From positions 25,766,001 through 25,830,000 of the forward strand of contig JAYKYS010000006.1 of NCBI GenBank assembly GCA_036924285.1: a stretch of DNA of 64,000 nt. Direction: 5' to 3'. Below are positions 37,897 to 48,969 of the stretch, piece after piece. The position numbers and the translations under genes were made by a program. How positions within the stretch are numbered: position 1 is the stretch's first letter; every line of letters starts with the position of its first letter. This DNA is from Asterella californica (Eukaryota; Streptophyta; Marchantiopsida; Marchantiales; Aytoniaceae). The notes below the pieces were generated by a model. The model did not search any database, had not been told where the DNA came from, and saw only the letters and a program-made list of their open reading frames with translations.

Positions 37897-38654
37897 AAAA
37901 GCTCTTGCGAAAAAATTGTCAAAAACTTCTTGCTCTTTTACTCCCAAACTGACCATCCCAATTCTTAGATTTGACATTCCTAGCAGAAAGTCTGAAATTG
38001 ACGACAAAGCTCTTGGAAGCAGTATGAGAAGTTTCTAGAGAGAGAGGTCAAAAATTATGGGCGACCTCAGCTTTGGTGAGGACCGTCTATTTATGGTGGT
38101 TTTGATATCGCTGGATGCAGATTTTGGGGAGCTATGCATTGGTATACAGAAATTGAAAGTTGGATACATGTGAAGAACACAAAAACTGCCTAAGTTTGTT
38201 GTGTACATTTTGTGTAAATATAGAGATCTAATAAATTAGATTTGGGAATGAACTGTGTGCTTGACATGTGCATTTTGCTTGCATTTTGATTGCACCTTCC
38301 GCGTCTAGATATCTCACATATTCTTAGATATTTTTTTCAGGTATTTATGACAATATTCAATCAAATTAATGATGCACATCTTATAGAGTATATCCCCAGT
38401 TGATCTAAATTATTGTTGTGGAGAAAAAACTACTACTAGGTTTTTTCTCCATGAAGCTATTGGAGAAAAAACTATTTTCACCTCCTTTAGAGGAATTTTC
38501 ACATGATCAAAGAACATATATGCTAAAATCACGCAACTCTAAAAGCTTGTCTCGCCACTCCTTGCATATCTATCCAAGTGAACTAAACATTAATATATTT
38601 TTTCTCTATCTATTTTTCGTGATGAATCTTTTTTGCATTACTATATAGACTTAA

Positions 38655-38870
38655 CAAGTATCACTACAAGTGCTCTAGGTGGCCCAGTTCTAAGAACTAA
38701 TTTGACGGGTTTGCTTTCAGAGAATTGAGAAATTTAACCGTTATACAGAAAATGATTTCTGTGACTATTTTTTCATTTCAATTTGAAATCTGTGAAATAA
38801 AGAATCAACTTAAAGCTATTCACCAGCTTTACAAATTATGATTCATTTCGAAACAAACTTTTGTAAAGAT
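38655..38870 (+). repeat. dispersed repeat family C, copy 1 (with 52045-52235)
   Basis: Both copies share in order 'tacaagtgctc', 'gggtttgc.ttca', 'catttcaatt.gaaat.tgtgaaata', 'aagctattcac.agctttacaa.ttatgattcat' and 'aaacaaact'. Identity is roughly 75-80% with small indels. It has no coding capacity. Confidence 0.6.
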
Positions 38871-39286
38871 TTCGTGTTTCTACTCAAGTAAGATTTTGCT
38901 TGTTGTTGCAGAAGAACTTTCTGTTGTGTACCTCCATGACTCATGGTGGCAGGAACTTGTCAAAACAGTTGATAAGGGTCTTATAAAATAGCACAGATCA
39001 TATAACTGATTATAGTGGTTTTTTTAATAAGTACCGACTCTCTGTTTGAACATACACTTTAGATGGAGTACATGAAGTAACAAATTCAACATGACCCAAC
39101 TTGAACACAAACTATAATCGTCTGTCTGTTTTTAACTTGTATGAAACTGTTATTTTAAACCCCGAGCATCAGTATAAAAGCATGAAAGAGAACGTTCTTT
39201 TTTTCTTCCCAGTGCTCATTGAGGCTGAAGAAAGATTTCTTTTTGCTCCAAGAAATCTCAAAATCTTCATTTTAACATTTATCTGC

Positions 39287-39658
39287 AGAAATTGGCTTGA
39301 TCATATCTTCAATAGGATTGTTACGATTGATCATACCTCTCTAACGTTTGGTTGCTTGATCATACCCTGACGGGTTATTGACAGTAGAATCAGTCATTCT
39401 ATCTTTTCGTCCATCATTTTAGTACTTTCAACCTTGACTAAATATCACTGTAAGTCAAAATGTTTAACATTAAAGACACGTTAGACTATCCATATTTTCA
39501 TTTCTTTAATATGTGCAGTCTCACAAGTGAGTTAACATCACAAAGTGACTGGTTTTACAGGAAATAGCCAGTCAGGGGTGTGATCAAGCCATACATTGTT
39601 AAGAGGGTATGATCAAGCTCACGGAACCTACTGGGGGTGTGATCAAGCGAATTTCTGC
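39287..39658 (+). mobile_element. MITE of the GATCAAGC family, copy 2
   Basis: The left end is GAAATTGGCTTGATCATATC and the right end GTGATCAAGCGAATTTC. Subterminal repeats of 'gatcaagc' and its complement are spaced about 30-40 bp apart on each side, and the paired words GACAGTAGAATCAGTCATTC and AAATAGCCAGTCA are shared with the copy at 59158. It is 372 bp, noncoding. Confidence 0.75.
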
Positions 39659-39659
39659 T

Positions 39660-42060
39660 TTTTTTGCTTCATTTGTTGTATATTCTGTACGAGTTTTTGC
39701 TCACTGCGATGTGTTTAGCTGAAGCGAAGTGTGATAAAGGTGGTGCCGTTCCCTTACCTATGTTGTCTGGATCACCATGGTACGTACGTAGTAGATGTAG
39801 TTTCTTTTTCTTAAATATTTTGAAAACATTTTTACATTTCCAAAATGTAAAAAGCCGAAGCGAAAATCTTTACTTCCACTTCAAAGGCCGATGTACATCG
39901 TCCACCCATAACGTAGTAGGAGTAACAGCAGTTGAACAGAGTGTAGTGATCGTTGCAGTAGATCATGATGACTTGCTCTCTCAGCCTCTCCGCCAGGCCA
40001 TGATGAGAGACGGTTCTACGGAGTACAGTACAGGACCCCTTCATGAACCTTCCTCCGTTAGCTTTACCGCCTGGATTCATTAAGTTTAATTATGACTGCT
40101 GATTATTTGAAACCAGGCTAATGATACTCGTATGAGTACCAGCTTATTGATGAAAAAGAGAACAAAATAAAAAAGAAGCACTAGCTTAGCAGATTTGACC
40201 TTTGACTCATCAATTACAAGTACGTAATGAGTATAGCGACCGTTGCCTGTTTACGGATCCACGGCAGGCAAAACAACAACCCAAAAGGTTGTATAGAAAG
40301 TTATACTGGCTCTCAGACGAATCTCGCCTTCGAGGTCCTTTTATTAATCTTCGACCAAGGAGTTATGGACTCTTTCGACTTTGTTGTCAAGGGATCAGTA
40401 CAGCAATACTGAACAATTACTTGTGTACTTTATAAACATCAACATATGGTAGAACTGCTTTGATGACCGAGAAGTGCACTGAGTTACGTGTTGATGATCT
40501 AACGAGACCATGGATGGATGGCTCGATCGATGCTCTTTAACTGTGAAATCAGACAAGTACAGTTGATCGTTGGAAATGAACCCTCCCTCCAGATCCAGCT
40601 CCAGAGCAGCACTAGGTTGAATCCACAAGCATATTAGAGCTTGCCGGATCTACTTGGTGTTCTCAAGTGACTCAGTGAGTACAGAATGAGGGAGACGTGA
40701 CTCCCGGTCCCCATTATGTGAGATTCTGGCAGTTGATGATGTCTAGTCACTCTAGTTATGTTATCATCGTCACAAGCTTATTATTGTACTGGACGTAGAA
40801 GAATCCTAAGTTGAAATATGATGCGAGCACAGCAACTTCTACTTTGCGGGCTTCTGGGCCTGATGACGGGGTGAAAGGATGAATGGCTCACAGCTCCACT
40901 ATAACTGAAGTTCGACAGCAATATGAGTACACTGCAGAGATTCCAACTACTGTAAGTACGAAATCGAGGATGTGGAAGTTGGAAAACTTTGGCTGGAGGT
41001 ATGTACCCGGACATCTCTCAACATTTACAAACATTTATACAGTACGTTGTCATACTTATGCGTACAAAAAGATGGGTTTTCCTCCTTCAGACTGTCCTGC
41101 TTTGGAAAATGTGAACGTGATGAGAGAACAATATATTGCAGATAATTAAACTCGAAGATTCACTGCTATGACCTCAAGGTTCACGTGAGTTTCGTGGTCC
41201 TAGGGTTGGGTAGATCATATAGGAATGAATGCAATCCTTTCAAGCCCTGCAAGGCTATACTGATTTAACGGGTAAAGTTGAACTGTTTCACCTTTTCCTT
41301 ACGAGTCGGACGTGTTCCTAGGAAGATCTAGGTCTTGAAGAAGAGTTTCAGGCCAACCATGAGCCAACTGAGAGGACCCTTTGATAGCGACGCTGATGTA
41401 CACAAACATGACAGTGTTCCAGTAATGTGACCTGCATGTTTGAGTGGCTGCAGAAAAACATGGTGGTGTGTATGTGAAGAGGAATCTCGGTTTACAGTTT
41501 CATGTTCATTCGGTTTGCTTCGATATTCCTTCGGCGTTCTCTTCTAGGCTTCAACGCCCAGTTTTGTTCGTTGATATTTCAGTGTTCATTTTATCCACAA
41601 TCAGAGGGTCAGTTACAAATGTATAGACTGCTTTCCATCTTCAGCTGTTCTTCCAAACATTCCACATGAACCTAGGCTTCCAATGAATGAATCATCCTAT
41701 GCCCTATTCTAAATTGCAGCTTAGTGTCCGCACTTTACATTCTTCCACCGTCACCACGATGTCATGTTTGGCCGCCCATGATCTGCTGCTTGAGCACCTA
41801 GCTGGCTGCCACTCTTAGATGGGATCTGTACAAGATATGCATGCTACAAAGGCCTTTCGATCCTTCCTAGTACTAGTACCAGGAAGTTTAATTGCACAAA
41901 GTCCACGTAGCTCTTTGCTGCAACTTCTAGCTCTGCTGAAGAAGTTTACATATTTCTTAGTTAGTGTCTTATTTCTCATGGGAATATGTTGCTTGAACAT
42001 CCATTTTCTTCCCCAAGATATGGACTGTCACTTCTGTGGAAATCCTCATAACTGAATGGA
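39660..42060. other. low-repeat spacer, no recognisable gene
   Basis: Composition is closer to single-copy DNA. The longest frame (39664-40083, 139 codons) and others to 89 codons resemble no family I know, and they lack an obvious exon structure. A noncoding RNA gene or decayed gene is possible but unsupported. Confidence 0.3.
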
Positions 42061-45000
42061 GACCCAACTTCGCTACAGCTACAGGTTCCCCATCATCTTA
42101 ACTATCGAGGTCTGATTCCACTGTATGGCAAACATACTTTAACTAACTACCGTTAGACCTCTCTCAATTGATACTGTTGGTAGATAAGGTTCTTTCTAAT
42201 CAGGTTTAATGAGTTGTCGATTTTGGAATATGGTCAATTATTAATTGAATCATATTATGAATTCTTAGAAAAAGATAAATAGAAGAAAGTCAGTTGCATG
42301 ATTTCTAAATGGAATTAAAATGAGAAATGTAAAATATTCAAGATTAGATTGAAGGGAAATAAAATGGTCTGTGTATACAAGATCATGCAGAGTATGAAAT
42401 TGCAGTCTCTACTACTCACCCCTCCGGCCGGGTGGTTTGATCTATCACCTAACTCTTCCGAAAGAAGGCTTATGTGATAAATTGGATCTTTAATAAGGGT
42501 TTTAATAATCTTTTTTAACCAAGTTAGTGGTCTTATTTTTCTTGGAGCCGGGTTTGAAGTGGATTAAATTTAGGTTTTTCCACCACTTTTGGCTTGCAGC
42601 TAATATTTTACATTTTGAATGTAAATTTCATTTCTCTCATAAGAAGAGTTTTTAATAATAACTTAAACACTTATAGAATATTCATTAACAATCCGTTTAC
42701 AAGAGTTTATAAGTTGGATAACAACGCCCGACCATGTCTATGCAAATCTCACCTTCGCTCTCCGCGCTTGTCCTTTCCTTTCTTTTTATTTATTCATCTG
42801 AGTTCATTTCACCTCATGTATTAGATTGTTCTCTCTAATTCATTCTGAGTTATGGGATAACACTCTAATTGAAAATGAATCAGATGTGATCTTGGTTTGC
42901 TTTGGACACATTAATAATATTTCACATATTCCTCTAAATCTTAGGGCTAATTATGTTATAGTAGTGTCTCTGTACTAATGATATTATTATGTTCCACGAG
43001 TTCTCTTCTCCTGAAAATAGAAATAATTTCTCTCCTGCTCTAACTTCCGACATCTGGAGTCTTAGCAAATCCACTTATCACTGTGCTAAGTTAAGCATGT
43101 GTATAATTAGAGTATAGTACATGAGTAATTTCTTCCCGGCTTTTAACTCCTGAATACTTTACTACCACAGTTATCACAGTTAGTCCAGACGTTTCAAATA
43201 TATGTTATTTTCATATCTCTCGTCGGGCTTGCATCTGAACTACCTTGTGTACACAAAATATACGTGGTCAACTGATAAAATTAATTCCGTATCAGATGAT
43301 TAACGAAGATCTAAGGAATGAGTAGCCTGAATTTTTTTACCCCAAAATGTGCTTGTCTTTTTTTTTCCCCTGACCAGAAGTGCATGTTGCATGCATATTC
43401 ATCTATAGCTTCTTATGAGCTGAAATATGGTTTAACTTGCATGGAGTTCTTTTCTAAGAATATTCATTTCTTGGTTGTAAAGAAATCCCATAACTTTCAT
43501 AAAATAATTTATAGATGTTCTTTAGTAAACTAATAACCACCTCTTGAGGTGGTACTCAACTTCACGTCAATTACATATACAATGTAATTGAGTCATGTAA
43601 GTGAGTGTTAATCCTCGTGGATGTCACAGTCCATCTAGTACGAAACTATGTACAACATAATAAAATTCCTAAAATAAATAGTTACTGTTGTATAAGAATA
43701 AAGGGGTATGAATTTTGAGTAGGTCGAAATGTCAGAGCATCAGAATGCGAAAAGTGCATGTTAACTATCAGCTATGTATCTGCACGAAAGTTAAATTTAA
43801 AATATCTTTACAATATATTACGAATTCATATTATCGTTTATTTTTCTTACTATAATGTCTTTACATAACGATAGACTTGCTGTTGCAAGTCAAGGGTGAA
43901 GTCAAGTACCGCAAAGTTAAGAGAGGTGGGTATTAAGTAAAACAAAGTTATTAGGGATAGGGTCAAGTAAATTTCTGTCTTTTGATGTGTTCTCCTAATG
44001 TTCAGTATGGAACGAATGTTTTCAGTGTGTAGGTTTTGACTTCTCTTGGTATATATATTTTTCTCGGTGTCTTGGTCAGGTTTTCTCTAAACCTGACCGA
44101 ATGAAAGACACAGGCTGCCAGATCAATAGATTGATTTGACCGTGGACTGAAGTGTGATGAGACAGCACCTCGAATTTGACACAATAGCGGTCGAGCTAGC
44201 GAGACATAGTAAGGGGTACAATCAAGAAGGAAATTTATATTTGAATACTCTGAAGCAATTCCTTGTATGTGTACACCTTCCTGATTTGGGAAGCATGCAT
44301 ATTATTCATCCTCCAAGTTTGGAAGAGAGAGAATATATACCGTTTTTAATTATTTCTAGATTTGGAAAAGTGAGATTATTATATTATTAAATTAAAATTA
44401 AAATATTTAAGATGTTTTTATTCGTGAAAGGTCCAGACTTTATTATCGAAACGAGATTCAGTCTGCGAGAGTTGCTTATGGGTTTATTTTTACCTGCACT
44501 GACAATGTGTAATGAAGTGAACCAAGTGGTTTTAATTTTAACAATTTAAATTTAGTAAGTTAAATTTAGTACATTTTGTCATTATTTAAAATATTTTCTC
44601 AAATGTCGAGCACCAGTCTTCCCCGTAATTCTACAGGGAAGTCTCCATGCTGCTAATTTTCACTAAACATTTTGAAATCAGTTTCCGGCCAATTCTTCAT
44701 GATAAATTTATAGCATGTTTGTACGTTTATCTTCTTCTTTTCCTTGGCAAGAAATGCAGTTTATACGCATATTCGATGGAGAGTGTGGGATATTTAATTT
44801 ATTACTGAATCCTTCCGTCTGAAAGGGTTAGGTAATTAATCCCCGGTCTTATCCTTTCAGAAGCGCGTATTGTCACTCTATGCTTATGAGTTCTCCAGAC
44901 GTAACTCATGGTTCTATAATACTTAATGTTTAATCTAAAAAAAATCTAATTAAAATTTTAATTTATTTAAAATTCTTATCTAACATATATACATATCTCT

Positions 45001-45100
45001 ATAACCTAAACAAGAACATTTGACACCACGAAGAAAAATATCAGACGATATTCATTCAATTGTCTTTTACTCCATATCACCCTACTGCCAATCCACATTC
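42060..45100. other. AT-rich repeat-derived spacer
   Basis: No gene seen. Fragments of the AGAAGTGCATG...GCATATTC repeat occur near 43377 and 44750, with GGGTTAGGTAATTAAT at about 44827. A weakly GATCAAGC-like end lies at about 43880-43980. Confidence 0.35.
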
Positions 45101-45107
45101 CTTCATT

Positions 45108-45205
45108 TGTCTCTCATACCCCTCTTGTCTTCTTCTTTTTCCCGTCCAGAAGTGCATGTCTCTCATACCCCTCTTGTCTTCTTCTTTTTCCCGTCCAGAA
45201 GTGCA
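45108..45205 (+). repeat. perfect tandem duplication, 49 bp x 2
   Basis: The units 45108-45156 and 45157-45205 are identical. Each begins TGTCTCTCATACCCCTCTTG and ends CCAGAAGTGCA. The end of the unit is the AGAAGTGCATG word of the dispersed repeat. Confidence 0.9.
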
Positions 45206-45209
45206 TGTT

Positions 45210-47160
45210 TCCTGCATATTTACCATTTTTCTAGACAATCTTCGGAGGTGAAGGACAGTTGTCTTGTTGTAGAAAGAAAATGATTTCTGATGGACTTACT
45301 TCCTGCGCTTCTAAAATAAAAAGAGAAAAACCAGAGAGTTACAGTGGGTTAACAATACTGCTTGTCGCTGCAAATCCTGCCTAATAAGTAGTATTAATCT
45401 CCAACTATATGACTCATTATAATCATCTGTTGTTTTGGAGCTGAAATTTCAACAATTGCCAACCCACTAGTTGCCCAAAGAAACCATTTCTTGAGAGATA
45501 TGATCAGTCAAACTAAGATTTATCGCGGCAAAGTTACTGTCATTTGAAAAGTCTACAACTGTAAAGGGAAATAAACAATAGCAAATAGAAAAAACCTCAT
45601 GATAGAGTGAAATGTCATTGAATGAATGGTGATGAAAAAGTATTCGTCCTTCAGGTATTGAACACTGCTCTTCTTCTATTTGTTACACTACTCAACAAGT
45701 TGGTACAACAGAGAAAGTTAACATAACGAGAGACATGAGAATGAATATTAAACTACATGTGAACAGAACAAAGTTAAAGCAATAAGAAGTAAAAAATTAA
45801 AGTGAAAATTAAAATCAAAGTAATGAAAAGTAATGAAAAGTAAAATTAATGTTAAAGTAATAGAAATTGATAATATAAAGTTTGTACAAGACAGAAGGAA
45901 GGTGCCAAATATACGGTAAGAATGTACATACTAGAAAGGGTGTACAATGCACGTGAAGAGGGAGGTTCGAAAGCAGCATGTTAACTTTATTCAGTATGTA
46001 CTCTAAGCTTGCTAGCACTGGAGACTGCCTGATACAGTTTAGCTGATCAGAGTGCAGAGTTAATGTCTCTGAGGGAAGGATGCATAGTTAACGGAACCAT
46101 GCATATATTCTCTATTAGCATCAATTACATGTTTGTCTTAAATATACTGATTAACGAACTATTGTCTGTCAAAAGTGAATAGAATAGAGAAGACAAGTTC
46201 AAAAAGTAATGTACAACTCCAGAATAATTTACACTTTACTCCAAAAGTTTACTTTGCGACAAGGTATGGCCCATTGACCTGCAGGTTTTAAAGCGTTTTA
46301 CGTTTTGCAGTCAGATTCCGTTAACCAACTTCCGTTATGTGTGACGTTCTCCCGGCAATACTGCAAAGGTCAAGTCAGTAGATCCCCTTTCCCATCAGAC
46401 GGGGCTTGTTGGTCCGACTGGGTACCAGTCCACTGGACCTCAAGAGTCAAGTCGCTTTCGGTTGGAGTCACTCTGTGAGTCTGTGTCAGACAGCAGATTT
46501 GTATGGAAGAGCTTTACGAACGTTGTTGTTGCTTGCGTCGGACCCGCCCACCACGGACCAATATAATCCAGAAACGCTAATATCCATTTTACACATCAAA
46601 TGAAACAGGGATTTCATCTGAGCTTTATTCGTGAAACTTGCTGTCAAAACTTGGTGTTATACAGACACGTGTCATTTCGATATATGACGATGAGATGGAG
46701 TTTATCTGGCATGGAACTCGGCTATTTTCAAATATATTTTTTAATTTTTCTTTTGCAACCGATTGAAATCTGTTTGTTTTAATATAAAATACGCTGAAAT
46801 TGATACTGGAGTATGGAACCCCTTTTGAAGCGCAATATGGCCCGGCTGTATAAAGTGGGATTAAGCACAATGGAAGAGAACTTAATCTTTAGAGCCAATG
46901 AATGGTATGTAATTATTACGTTATCTTTTGGTATAATATTCATCTTATTGCGGTTAGCATGAAATATTAAACACTTTGTTTATTTACGGCGTTGATCAGT
47001 GAAATATGATATTCGTGACTCACTTCCTCGTTCCTCTTTCACTCTTTTAAGCACTCTATAAATTATATATCTTTTTGAAAATTGAAGGTCAAAATAAAAA
47101 CAAATTATATGTGTGGAAAAGAAAAGGAGAGAATATATTCTGGAGCAGGAACAACTCTTG
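45210..47160. other. AT-rich spacer, no gene seen
   Basis: Short frames only. A GC-richer island at about 46370-46570 has no recognisable coding potential. Small direct repeats ('agtaatgaaa') occur near 45820. Confidence 0.3.
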
Positions 47161-47164
47161 TTCT

Positions 47165-47530
47165 TCAGTTTATAGCTATATTTTCCGTTTCTTTGGATCT
47201 ATATCAAGGCTGATTGGTTTATTTTTCTTTTTAAGTATAAAATCAAACTCGGTTTGTTCTTTCTCTTCAAACCCTTCAAAATTCAAATCAGGTTCAATCT
47301 TGTTCTTCTTGGTTTGTCCTCCCCTCATCCCTCTTGTCTGCGTATTATACATATTTGAAGAATATTTCTAAATGAAGTTTAATATTCAATATTTCAATAT
47401 TTCAATATTTTATTACTCTACTCTTCCTCCGAAGTGAACTACAACTAATAATTGACATGAATTTTCACCCTCACTTTCCATTTGTCTTTTTCGTTCCCTA
47501 CTGCCAAACCTCCGGATGCATGGATAACAC
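47165..47530 (+). repeat. dispersed repeat family, copy 2 (with 36480-36840)
   Basis: It aligns in order with the copy at 36480-36840 and also ends in 'ttccctactgccaaacctc' plus GCATG. A triple 'aatatttcaatatttc' run at about 47385-47408 is unique to this copy. Confidence 0.45.
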
Positions 47531-48127
47531 CATTCAGTTCAAAATAGTACCATACCTACCAACCGAGAGAAAAAGAGAATTGGGTTAATAAAATCCTTAA
47601 CCTATTGTTCTTTAGGTATAAGTTCATTAATCATGATAAACTTACTCTCACCAAGTGCATTTCACAATGGAGTTGTCAAATAAACTTGAAGAAGGCAAAG
47701 TACATATGCGGGATGCTGATCACCACCAGATAATATTTTATCAAAAATTAAAAAAAGTTAAAACTTTTACATATTTGCTTCCTCCATAAGGAAATGAAAG
47801 AGATGAATAATATACAAAGAAGTTATACTTTTAGAATACATGCATCTTGCTTGTAAATGATTTTGGGAATATATACACTGTGCTATTTTTGTCATGTTAA
47901 AACGATACGTATCACCTGCAAGTTGCTGTTTCCCTACGAAGTCAATTAAATTCGCAGTAGCAAAAATGACCATAAAATGTAATCCAAAAATGATGCGAGT
48001 GTGACGCGACGAAGAAATGCGGGTGTGACGTGACGAAACTAGACGACCGTGAAACAGAGAAATGGAAGCCATGGGAATACAATATGCCTGTAGTCCAAAA
48101 AAATGCTTATCATTTTTGTGATATATT

Positions 48128-48965
48128 TGGTGTGTTTGATTATTCTCTTTTAGTGATGTATTGTTTGATAACACTCTTTGCTATCAACCAATCATTTTGC
48201 CATGTCCGGATGCATATATAACCTTTTTGGTTTATTATATTATTTGTACATTATTTGACAAGAACGATTGGTATAGCCGAGGATTTAGTCACGTTGTGTT
48301 CCTAGTGCATGAATGGTAGAAAGTAGTAAACTAGTTAATGATATGGTAAAATTAGTTTTATTGTCGGCATATCCAGTCCAGCTTTTACACGGGTATATAA
48401 TAGCCCGTATAAAAGCTAAAATATAAGATTCTCTAACATCTAGAAGAAAGAAGTCTGTAATTTATTGAATGATAGTTTTGTATAGAGTTGTGGATCGCTT
48501 ACGGTTGTATTTGTGAATTTATACAATTAAAATAAATTTCAAGTTTTAAAATTCCTATTGCCGAAATGCACAAAAGAATCAGATAAAAGGTAAGTAAGAG
48601 ACAGTCGCGACGTTTTCCTACCGATATCCCCGGAAGTGTCTGCAAAAAACCATCCACAGCAGTGACCCAAGTATTAACACTTTCACTCTCTCGTCTCAGA
48701 CTGTAAACTTTGACAATCACTCATCAAACAATACTATCACTAAGAAGTGTGACTTTTTGGTCTCCGACTGGCGATTTTAGAGCTACTGATAGTGGGGCTT
48801 AGCCCCGATGTGGTTGTTGCTTGGCCCTTCGGGTCCTTCTTTCCCTTGTGAGGCTTGATGAGGTCTTCCCATCCGTTTTGCTATTCATTGGGTCGCGTTG
48901 GACTAAGAAGTGTGCGATCATGCACACCAAACATTTGAGGGGTTTGATCAAGCAAATTTCCGACC
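48128..48965. mobile_element. MITE of the GATCAAGC family, copy 3, enlarged by nested insertions
   Basis: The left part (about 48128-48190, GATGTATTGTTTGATAACAC and CTATCAACCAATC) matches copy 1. The right end (TTGAGGGGTTTGATCAAGC then AAATTTCC, to 48965) matches copies 2 and 4. Its 838 bp is more than twice the usual 320-370 bp. One insert (48752-48901) accounts for 150 bp. Confidence 0.6.
48752..48901. mobile_element. 150-bp insert flanked by 13-bp target-site duplications
   Basis: ACTAAGAAGTGTG occurs at 48739-48751 and again at 48902-48914. Removing one copy plus the 150 bp between them restores an uninterrupted MITE end that aligns with copy 2. The insert is GC-richer than its host and holds the palindrome GGGGCTTAGCCCC and the hairpin GGCCCTTCGGGTCC. 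No Pol III boxes or A-tail are evident. Confidence 0.75.
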
Positions 48966-48969
48966 TTAG

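Larger units (their letters stand above)
37200..38650. other. AT-rich spacer with hairpins and a short tandem duplication
   Basis: No gene is supported. It contains the perfect 18-bp hairpin at 37768-37810, the two-unit repeat at 37820-37896, and an 11-bp hairpin GGAGAAAAAAC / GTTTTTTCTCC at 38420-38450 with a third direct copy of its left arm just downstream (38461). Confidence 0.4.

Noticed and set aside
39664..40083. 139-codon open frame (+)
   Set aside because: It starts at the edge of a MITE, resembles no known protein and has no splice-supported extension.
47767..48174. 135-codon open frame (-)
   Set aside because: It overlaps the MITE at 48.13 kb, contains a short internal duplication (SSRHTRI), and has no family resemblance.
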